Positions 58,233-64,000 of a stretch of 64,000 nucleotides of DNA are shown here, piece by piece. A program made the translations under genes and the position numbers. Under the pieces are notes generated by a model. The model was not told the origin of the DNA, searched no databases, and saw nothing but the letters and a program-made list of their open reading frames with translations. Where the stretch lies: contig NZ_JAHLZF010000003.1 of assembly GCF_018967645.1 (NCBI RefSeq), positions 124,316 through 188,315 of the forward strand, written 5' to 3'. Each line of letters starts with the position of its first letter. Within the stretch, counting starts at the first letter, position 1. The DNA comes from Allobacillus halotolerans (GTDB lineage Bacteria; Bacillota; Bacilli; Bacillales; Alkalibacillaceae).

Positions 58233-58304
58233 TGACCCGTACGGGATTCGAACCCGTGTTACCGCCGTGAAAGGGCGGTGTCTTAACCACTTGACCAACG
58301 GGCC
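58233..58304 (-). tRNA. tRNA-Glu (anticodon TTC)
   Basis: 72 nt. Acceptor GGCCCGT / ACGGGTC with discriminator A, D-arm with GGTCAAGTGGTTAAGAC, anticodon loop CTTTCAC, T-arm ACGGGTTCGAATCCCGT. CCA is not encoded. It lies downstream of tRNA-Met on the same strand. Confidence 0.95.
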
Positions 58305-58356
58305 TTATGTAAAGAAAAAGAGACCGGTTTACGATCAGAAAACCGATCCCTTTTTA

Positions 58357-58430
58357 TAGCGGCGGAGGGGATCGAACCCACGACCTCACGGGTATGAACC
58401 GTACGCTCTCGCCAGCTGAGCTACGCCGCC
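58357..58430 (-). tRNA. tRNA-Met (anticodon CAT, elongator type)
   Basis: 74 nt. Acceptor GGCGGCG / CGCCGCT (first pair G-U), D-arm TAGCTCAGCTGGCGAGAGC, anticodon loop TTCATAC, T-loop TTCGATC. It lacks the C1-A72 mismatch and three G-C anticodon pairs of the initiator. The T-stem as read (GTGGG / CCCTC) holds a T-T mismatch at the second pair. CCA is not encoded. Confidence 0.92.
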
Positions 58431-58439
58431 GTTTATTGA

Positions 58440-58712
58440 AATATGTCTCTTAGACACAAAAATTATGGTACAACACGATCCAGCACCTGTCAATAACTTT
58501 ATCGAAATTTAACTTTTCTATTTATTTAACTTTATTAGAAAATCCCTTCTAATCAAGTAATTACTTATTCACCGCTCGAAATTTATCTAAGTAAATTCGC
58601 CTGAAGGGAAACTTTTTATTTACTCGAAGTTTTAGTTGATGCTTGCCTTGGTTGATTTTAGTACCTCTAATCATTCGAATCAATGGAACAGCATCGAGAA
58701 GAGTTCATCAAA
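58440..58712. other. Gene-free stretch between tRNA-Met and the second 52-bp array
   Basis: A/T-rich sequence without a credible gene. The tRNA promoter is expected here on the minus strand, but I cannot fix its boxes. The last 25 bases resemble a decayed array unit. Confidence 0.5.
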
Positions 58713-59088
58713 CACGGAAGGAAATGCAATTCGTCCTCTTCCGTGTACGAGAGGGGTTATCAAGCACGGAAGAGATCGCAATTCGTTCTCTTCCGTGTAC
58801 GAGAGGGGCTCTCAAGCACGGAAGGAATCGCAATTCGTTCTCTTCCGTATCCGAGAGGGGTTCTCAAGCACGGAAGGGATCGTAATTTGTGAACTTCCGT
58901 GTACGAGAGGGGTTATCAAGCCGGGAAGGAATCGCAATTCGTCCTCTTCCGTATTCGAGAGGGGTTCTCAAGCACGGAAGGGATCACAAACCGTTCTCTT
59001 TCGTATCCGAGAGGGGCTCTCAAGCACGGAAGGGATCACAAACCGTTCTCTTTCGTATCCGAGAAGGACTCTCAACCGGGGAAGTACT
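58713..59088. repeat. 52-bp tandem repeat array 2 (seven units plus a partial)
   Basis: Units start at 58713, 58765, 58817, 58869, 58921, 58973 and 59025, each 52 bases, with a partial at 59077. Each holds a hairpin of CACGGAAG and CTTCCGTG type (up to 11 bp, loop about 11) and a second short one, GAGA-N5-TCTC. Units 6 and 7 differ at three bases. Because 52 is not a multiple of three, the frames rotate, and all three stay open over the array, giving long spurious predicted peptides of the SSTEGI / REGLS kind. Confidence 0.93.
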
Positions 59089-59372
59089 TTTCTTCTGTCC
59101 ACGGTTTTCGGCCAACGCACTGTTTCACTCGGCATACTAAGTCAATCGTATTTCCACGGTACTCACCACTCAAACTTCGTCAATCGACGAGTTTCTATAT
59201 CCTATCTACAAAAATTCGAATCGAAATTTATTAATTCCATCAGTTCTTGTAGAATCATTAGATAAATTCCCCTTGATTCGTCGAATGATTTTTTGGGGTC
59301 CTTTTGTTTTTATGACAAAAAACATCCCACCCTCTGTGATTAGATAGTGAATACAGGAGGGGGAATTACGTT
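59089..59372. other. spoIIE upstream region
   Basis: No gene. CGTCGAA at 59279-59285 differs by one base from the Spo0A box and is part of a TTCGTCGAA dyad. A -35/-10 pair with the unusual 21-base spacing known for spoIIE could not be fixed by eye. AGGAGGGGG directly precedes spoIIE. Confidence 0.4.
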
Positions 59373-61817
59373 ATGGATTCAATGAAGATCGGTGAAGTAA
59401 TAGTTGATTCGAAAATCGGGAGGATATCTCAAGCTTTTCGTTCACTAAAAACTCAATGGGTCAGTAGCTTCTTGAGTCGAGGATGGTTATTTTACTTAAT
59501 TGGCTTTTTACTCGGACGAGCTATTGTTTTATCCAGTGTATCCCCGTTTGCTATAGCTTTTTTAGGTGCAACCATTGTCGCCAAGAAGTCACTTGCATTT
59601 AGGGTTTATCTCTTTTTAGCCCTTGGCGCTTGGACAGTGAACTTGGAACAAACATTTTATGTATTAGGTACAGGATTGCTGCTATTTCTATGTTATAAAC
59701 ATTGGTTGTCCAAAATGACAAAAATGATCTATCCAATGATCTTTACTATTTTCTTAAGTTCAGTGATTGCTCGAACATCTGTTGTTGCACTTGTGGATTC
59801 TTTAACATTGTATAATGGCGCTATTATTTTCATTGAAGCATTACTCGCATCATTTTTAGTCATGATTTTTCTTCAATCGTATCCATTTTTGACGATCCAA
59901 GTATCGACGAAAAAGCTCAAAGTTGAAGAACTCGTTTGCTTGGTTATTTTTGTGACAGCCATTTTAACGGGACTGGCTGGAATTCAATTTTATGACTTGC
60001 AATTGGAAGTGATTGGCGCCAGTTATTTTATTTTAATGGGAGCCTATATATCCGGTGCCACGGTAGGTGCCGCAGTTGGTGTCATTGTTGGATTGATGCT
60101 GAGCTTCGTCAATATGATGGATCTATACCACGTTAGCTTGTTGGCACTTGCTGGATTGATGGTCGGCTTACTAAAGGATATGCATCGATTGATCTCGGCA
60201 TTCGGATTATTTCTCGCAGTTCTTTTAATCGGCTTTTACAATATTGAAGTGATTCAGTTTGAACAGCTCGTAATCGAAGCATCTATCGCGACAGGGCTCT
60301 TTTTGCTTACACCACAAGGTTTATTGAAAAAAATTGCTGGATTCGTACCGGGGACCAATGAAGAAAAAGAGAGTCAAGATCAGTACGCCGAAAAGATTCG
60401 CCATGTGACAGCAGAACGTGTGGAGCGCTTTTCGGAAATGTTTCAAGCCTTATCGCATAGCTTTGCATCGATTGAGCAAGAGGGGAAGCAACTGGAGAAT
60501 CAAGCAGAAGTGGATGAATATTTAAGCAGGGTCACTGAAAACACGTGTCAGTCATGCTTGAAAAAGCATTCATGTTGGGTACAACATTTCGATCGTACAT
60601 ACCCTGTGTTGCGCGATATGATTCAATCCATCGAAGAAAAAGATACATCACGGACGAATTTCAACGTTGGTAAGCTACGGAAATTTTGTGTAAAACCAGA
60701 ACAGATGACAGACCAGATGCGTTACGAGCTTTCTTACTACCATGCCAATAAACGGTTAAAGCAACAGGTGAAGGAAAGCAGGAAATTTGTTTCCGAACAA
60801 TTGAATGGTGTTTCGGAAGTCATGAATAACTTCGCAAAAGAAATGATGAAGGAACGTGAAGAGTATTCGTGGCATGAAGAGGAAATCCGCCGTGTGCTTG
60901 GTCAAATGAATATTTTGTTGGAACGTCTCGAGCTTTATTCAATCCATCAAGGAAATATCGATATTGAACTGACCGCCTATTTCCATGATTATCACGGAGA
61001 AGCGGAGAAATTAATCGCCCCTTATTTATCCGACTTATTGGGAGAAACCGTCGTAGTTGAAAAAGAAGAAGCATTTGGAGGGCGGAATGGTTACCGGACG
61101 TTCCATTTAAGTTCCATTCGTAAATTTCAACTGACAACAGGAATCTCACATGCAGCAAAAAACGGAAATTTCTTATCAGGTGATAGTTATATGATTAAGG
61201 AATTAGGAAAAAGCCGGTATGCCTTGGCGATCAGCGACGGAATGGGTAATGGAGAGCGAGCTTACCAAGAGAGTTCGGAAACGTTGCGGTTATTGCAACA
61301 AATATTAAATTCCGGCATTAGCGAAGAGGTAGCCATTCAATCCATCAATTCAATCCTTTCGCTGCGAACATCGGATGAGATCTATGCCACATTGGATTTA
61401 GCGATCGTTGACCTGCAACAACCTTACGTCAATTTCTTGAAAATTGGAGCGACCGTCAGTTATATCCTACGTGGTAGTTCAATTTACCCGGTGGAGTCCG
61501 GAAATCTACCAATTGGAATATTGGAAGAATTTGATGTGGAACCAGTAAGGGAAGATCTAAAGGATGGCGATATTCTTGTCATGGCCAGTGATGGAATTTT
61601 GGAATCGACCGATCGGGCAGAAAACAGAGAAGCATGGTTGAAACGGAAACTGAGACACATGGAAACAAAGGATCCTCAAGAGATCGCAGACTTGTTGTTG
61701 GAAGAAGTGGTGCGAAGTAATTATGGGCAAATTGTTGACGATATGACGGTTTTGGTTGCAAAGGTAGATAAAAGCAAACCGAAGTGGGCTTCTTTTACTG
61801 CTTTCGTCGGTCTTTAA
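59373..61817 (+). CDS. spoIIE: Stage II sporulation phosphatase SpoIIE
   Basis: 814 residues. About ten membrane helices (about 35-320), a central FtsZ-interacting and oligomerisation region with a Cys-rich NTCQSCLKKHSCW stretch (about 390-402), then a PP2C-type Ser phosphatase domain (about 590-800) with SGDSYMIKELG, ALAISDGMGNGERA and DILVMASDGILE. It dephosphorylates SpoIIAA to switch on SigF and shapes the polar septum. AGGAGGGGG upstream. Confidence 0.97.
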   Translation: MDSMKIGEVIVDSKIGRISQAFRSLKTQWVSSFLSRGWLFYLIGFLLGRAIVLSSVSPFAIAFLGATIVAKKSLAFRVYLFLALGAWTVNLEQTFYVLGTGLLLFLCYKHWLSKMTKMIYPMIFTIFLSSVIARTSVVALVDSLTLYNGAIIFIEALLASFLVMIFLQSYPFLTIQVSTKKLKVEELVCLVIFVTAILTGLAGIQFYDLQLEVIGASYFILMGAYISGATVGAAVGVIVGLMLSFVNMMDLYHVSLLALAGLMVGLLKDMHRLISAFGLFLAVLLIGFYNIEVIQFEQLVIEASIATGLFLLTPQGLLKKIAGFVPGTNEEKESQDQYAEKIRHVTAERVERFSEMFQALSHSFASIEQEGKQLENQAEVDEYLSRVTENTCQSCLKKHSCWVQHFDRTYPVLRDMIQSIEEKDTSRTNFNVGKLRKFCVKPEQMTDQMRYELSYYHANKRLKQQVKESRKFVSEQLNGVSEVMNNFAKEMMKEREEYSWHEEEIRRVLGQMNILLERLELYSIHQGNIDIELTAYFHDYHGEAEKLIAPYLSDLLGETVVVEKEEAFGGRNGYRTFHLSSIRKFQLTTGISHAAKNGNFLSGDSYMIKELGKSRYALAISDGMGNGERAYQESSETLRLLQQILNSGISEEVAIQSINSILSLRTSDEIYATLDLAIVDLQQPYVNFLKIGATVSYILRGSSIYPVESGNLPIGILEEFDVEPVREDLKDGDILVMASDGILESTDRAENREAWLKRKLRHMETKDPQEIADLLLEEVVRSNYGQIVDDMTVLVAKVDKSKPKWASFTAFVGL

Positions 61818-61903
61818 TGAAACAAGAACATTTTAACTCTCCATCGTATAAATGCTGTGAAATAGGTCAAGAATGGAGATAAAAATAGAGGAGGCGATCG
61901 GCG

Positions 61904-62644
61904 ATGAGTAAAGGAACCATTCGACAAATTCTATTAATTACAGATGGTTGTTCAAACCAAGGGGAAGACCCGGTTCGTGTTAGTGAACAGATAGCGAAGC
62001 AAGGAATCTCTGTTAACGTCATTGGTGTCTTGGAAGATGACCAGACAGAAGACCCAACCGGGTTGACCGAAGTGAACGAAATTGCAGAGGCAGGAAATGG
62101 TGTCAGCCGGATTGTTTATGCAGAAGATTTATCGGAGACCGTCCAGATGGTTACCCAGCAGGCGATCACACAAACGATACAAGGTTACGTTTCAAAGGAA
62201 CTAAAAGATATTTTCGGAAAAGAAGTAAATGAGGATGAACTATCACCGGAGACAAAGGAAGAAGTTCACGAGATCGTTGAGGATTTAGGTGAGACGGTCG
62301 ACTTGCAAGTATTGATTTTGATTGACACAAGTGCGAGTATGCAGCACAAAATGTCTGCTGTACGGGAGTCATTGAATGATTTAGTCATTAGTTTAAGAGC
62401 ACGTATGGGAAGCTATTATTTCTCCATCTATCATTTTCCGACGCGTAGACAAATTACGAAAAGGCTTCTTTCATGGACAAACGAAGGAGCAGAAATCGCA
62501 AAAGTATTTCCGAAACTTGCTACAGGGGGAATTACTCCAACTGGAGCAGCGTTGAAGGAAGCGGTGAAGATGTTCGACGAAGACGTGATTGGAGAGGAAC
62601 CACATTATGACATCATCGATTCATCCTACCGTTCATCTAGCTAA
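61904..62644 (+). CDS. yabS: YabS, von Willebrand factor A domain protein
   Basis: 246 residues. Two vWA-like segments: ILLITDGCSNQGEDPVRV near the N-terminus and, after a charged middle, VLILIDTSASMQHKMSAV with the metal-binding Asp-x-Ser-x-Ser. The gene lies between spoIIE and the kinase gene yabT, as in B. subtilis; function unknown. GAGGAGGCG precedes the ATG. Its 3' end overlaps yabT by 38 bases. Confidence 0.9.
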   Translation: MSKGTIRQILLITDGCSNQGEDPVRVSEQIAKQGISVNVIGVLEDDQTEDPTGLTEVNEIAEAGNGVSRIVYAEDLSETVQMVTQQAITQTIQGYVSKELKDIFGKEVNEDELSPETKEEVHEIVEDLGETVDLQVLILIDTSASMQHKMSAVRESLNDLVISLRARMGSYYFSIYHFPTRRQITKRLLSWTNEGAEIAKVFPKLATGGITPTGAALKEAVKMFDEDVIGEEPHYDIIDSSYRSSS

Positions 62645-63575
62645 CGGTACGAAGATTGTTGGCAAATGGCATAAGCAGACCTATAAAGTTATTCGTCAAA
62701 TTGGTGAGGGTGCAAGAGGATCCATTTATCTTGTCAAAGGGAGTCAAGGGCTGAATGCGTTGAAAATCAGCAAGGATTCTTCTGTCATCACCCGCGAGGC
62801 AAAAATTCTTCGACTCATGAAAAAGGTCCAGGGCGTACAGCTTGGACCTTTTTTAATCGATGTTGATGACTTTAACCTACGTCAGACACAATACTCTTTT
62901 TATGTCATGGAATATGTGGATGGCATACGCATTAAAGATTGGTACCATCCAAGTAAAGCGTCGCAACTTGCAATCGTGGTCAAACAGCTTCTTTTCCAGT
63001 TGCATCATCTTCATCTCGCCGGATATATTTTCGGTGATTTGAAGTTAGAAAATTTACTGATTGACCGGAAAACGAAGCAAGTAAGACTGATTGATTTTGG
63101 TGGCGTTACACAGGTAGGAAGGTCTGTACGTGAATATACGAGTTACTATGATCGCGGTTACTGGCAAAAGGGCGAACGAAAAGCCGACCCTGCATATGAC
63201 TTATTTGCTCTCGCCATTTGTATTCTCCAACTGGACCCTACATTTAAACGGGTGGCTACCAATCGACGAGAGTTAGTGAAGTTAATCGGTCAAAGCCGCA
63301 CACTTGAAGCGTATCATCCAGTTTTAAAGAAAGCCGTACAAGGTGACTATAAACAAGCGATGCAAATGAAAAAAGATTTAGATCGCATACAACTGAACCA
63401 ACGAAGAAAAACAGGAAGAAGAAAGACGACTCCCGTCACGAAGAAATCAGTCAGCCAACCAACTCCCCAACACCTCCAATCAGCCAAGCAGTCGATGAAA
63501 AAAGAGGTGGTCGGTATTGGTTCGCTTTTGTTCGTGCAATTTTCATTATTGGTCAGTTTTTATTATTGGTTTTAA
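62607..63575 (+). CDS. yabT: Hanks-type Ser/Thr kinase YabT
   Basis: 322 residues from the ATG at 62607, after GGAGAGG inside yabS. Kinase core: Gly-rich loop IGEGARGSIYLV, ATP lysine in NALKIS, catalytic FGDLKLENLL and IDFGG. The usual HRD has become FGD. A basic C-terminal region and a final membrane helix (GIGSLLFVQFSLLVSFYYWF) follow, with no outer sensor domain. B. subtilis YabT is DNA-activated, phosphorylates RecA and acts in early sporulation. Confidence 0.93.
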   Translation: MTSSIHPTVHLANGTKIVGKWHKQTYKVIRQIGEGARGSIYLVKGSQGLNALKISKDSSVITREAKILRLMKKVQGVQLGPFLIDVDDFNLRQTQYSFYVMEYVDGIRIKDWYHPSKASQLAIVVKQLLFQLHHLHLAGYIFGDLKLENLLIDRKTKQVRLIDFGGVTQVGRSVREYTSYYDRGYWQKGERKADPAYDLFALAICILQLDPTFKRVATNRRELVKLIGQSRTLEAYHPVLKKAVQGDYKQAMQMKKDLDRIQLNQRRKTGRRKTTPVTKKSVSQPTPQHLQSAKQSMKKEVVGIGSLLFVQFSLLVSFYYWF

Positions 63576-63588
63576 CGAAAGCATTCGT

Positions 63589-63617
63589 TGAATCTAGTTG
63601 AATAGTGGTGATATACT
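63589..63617 (+). promoter_or_regulatory. Putative SigA promoter of tilS
   Basis: TTGAAT (63589-63594), 17-base spacer, TATACT (63612-63617), 39 bases before the tilS start. Confidence 0.6.
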
Positions 63618-63655
63618 GTAATGAATGTATATGATGAAAAACGGAGTGCGGGCGA

Positions 63656-64000
63656 ATGCTTTTACAAACCATTTTGACGTTTAATCAAAAGCATCAATTG
63701 TTTAAGCAAAAAGATACGTTGTATTTGGCGGTTTCAGGCGGACCAGATTCAATGGCCATGCTTGAATTTTTTTATCAAATTAAGGAAACATGGTCACTGG
63801 ATATTAACGTTATTACAGTTGACCATCAGCTTCGCGGAGAAGACTCAAAAAAAGATGTGGAGTTCGTTAAAAAAGAAGCCGCTAAACGAGGATTACCTGT
63901 TATCGAAGGTAAGGTAGATGTGAAAGCTTATCAAAAAAATCATCAAATAGGTACGCAAGAAGCGGCAAGGACGCTCAGATACGATTTTTTCCAGAAACAA
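63656..64000 (+). CDS. tilS: tRNA(Ile)-lysidine synthase TilS (N-terminal part)
   Basis: 115 codons run off the right edge. The start ATG at 63656 follows CGGAGTG. The PP-loop ATPase motif LAVSGGPDSMAML (about 24-36), the TVDHQLRG histidine segment (about 57-64) and QEAARTLRYDFF near 104 are those of TilS, which makes lysidine at the wobble base of tRNA-Ile(CAT). Position after yabT is conserved. Confidence 0.95.
   Translation, partial: MLLQTILTFNQKHQLFKQKDTLYLAVSGGPDSMAMLEFFYQIKETWSLDINVITVDHQLRGEDSKKDVEFVKKEAAKRGLPVIEGKVDVKAYQKNHQIGTQEAARTLRYDFFQKQ

Noticed and set aside
58636-59265. Several overlapping 70-210 codon frames over the second 52-bp array
   Set aside because: All three frames are open at once and encode the same rotated repeat; no ribosome site.

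Overview
This window is chromosomal DNA from an endospore-forming member of the Bacillaceae. The evidence is gene order. From about 17.3 kb onward it follows the origin-proximal segment known from Bacillus subtilis almost gene for gene: sleL-tadA-scr-dnaX-yaaK-recR, bofA-csfB-yaaO-tmk-darA-yaaR-holB-ricT-yabA-trmN6-rsmI, abrB, metG-tatD-yabE-rnmV-ksgA-yabG-veg-sspF-ispE-purR, spoVG-glmU-prs-ctc-pth-fin-mfd-spoVT-yabMNOPQ-divIC-yabR, two tRNA genes, spoIIE-yabS-yabT-tilS. Base composition is low to middling GC. Many proteins are rich in Asp and Glu, which would suit a moderately salt-tolerant genus, but I cannot name the species.

Region 1 (1-17.2 kb) is more variable. It holds the tail of a probable MBL-fold hydrolase, a structured repeat, an FMN reductase, and a complete minus-strand dppABCDE-ykfABCD operon. 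That operon imports cell-wall-derived dipeptides and murein peptides and degrades them: the Dpp transporter, D-aminopeptidase DppA, LD-carboxypeptidase YkfA, L-Ala-D/L-Glu epimerase YkfB, gamma-D-Glu-diamino acid endopeptidase YkfC and a further ABC ATPase, YkfD. Divergent to it lies acetyl-CoA synthetase (acsA). An SDR dehydrogenase, a small lipoprotein, a nucleobase permease, a DJ-1/PfpI protein and a DUF3891 protein follow.

Region 2 (17.2-41.5 kb) carries replication and recombination genes (dnaX, yaaK, recR, holB, yabA), translation genes (tadA, SRP RNA, trmN6, rsmI, metG, rnmV, ksgA) and sporulation control genes (bofA, csfB, ricT, abrB, yabG, sspF). Region 3 (41.5-64 kb) carries ispE, purR, the spoVG-glmU-prs-ctc-pth-fin-mfd-spoVT series, yabM to yabR, convergent tRNA-Glu and tRNA-Met genes, spoIIE, yabS, yabT and the start of tilS. 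Several regulatory signals are recognisable: a SigH-type spoVG promoter, tandem veg promoters, and promoters for scr, abrB, yabE and yabR.

The most unusual content is between the genes. (a) There are five tandem-repeat arrays. Three have an exact 21-bp unit (25334-25564, 30862-31029, 52754-52942) and two a 52-bp unit (23257-23790, 58713-59088). Both periods are near whole numbers of DNA helical turns. (b) A dispersed structured element occurs at about 320-545 and 37881-38096, with compensatory base changes in three predicted helices. The second copy sits inside a larger element with inverted ends (37820-38170). A version of that larger element without the insert lies at 43488-43632. Several of these sequences sit where B. 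subtilis has small genes that are absent here (yaaL, yabJ). I cannot assign a function to either repeat class.
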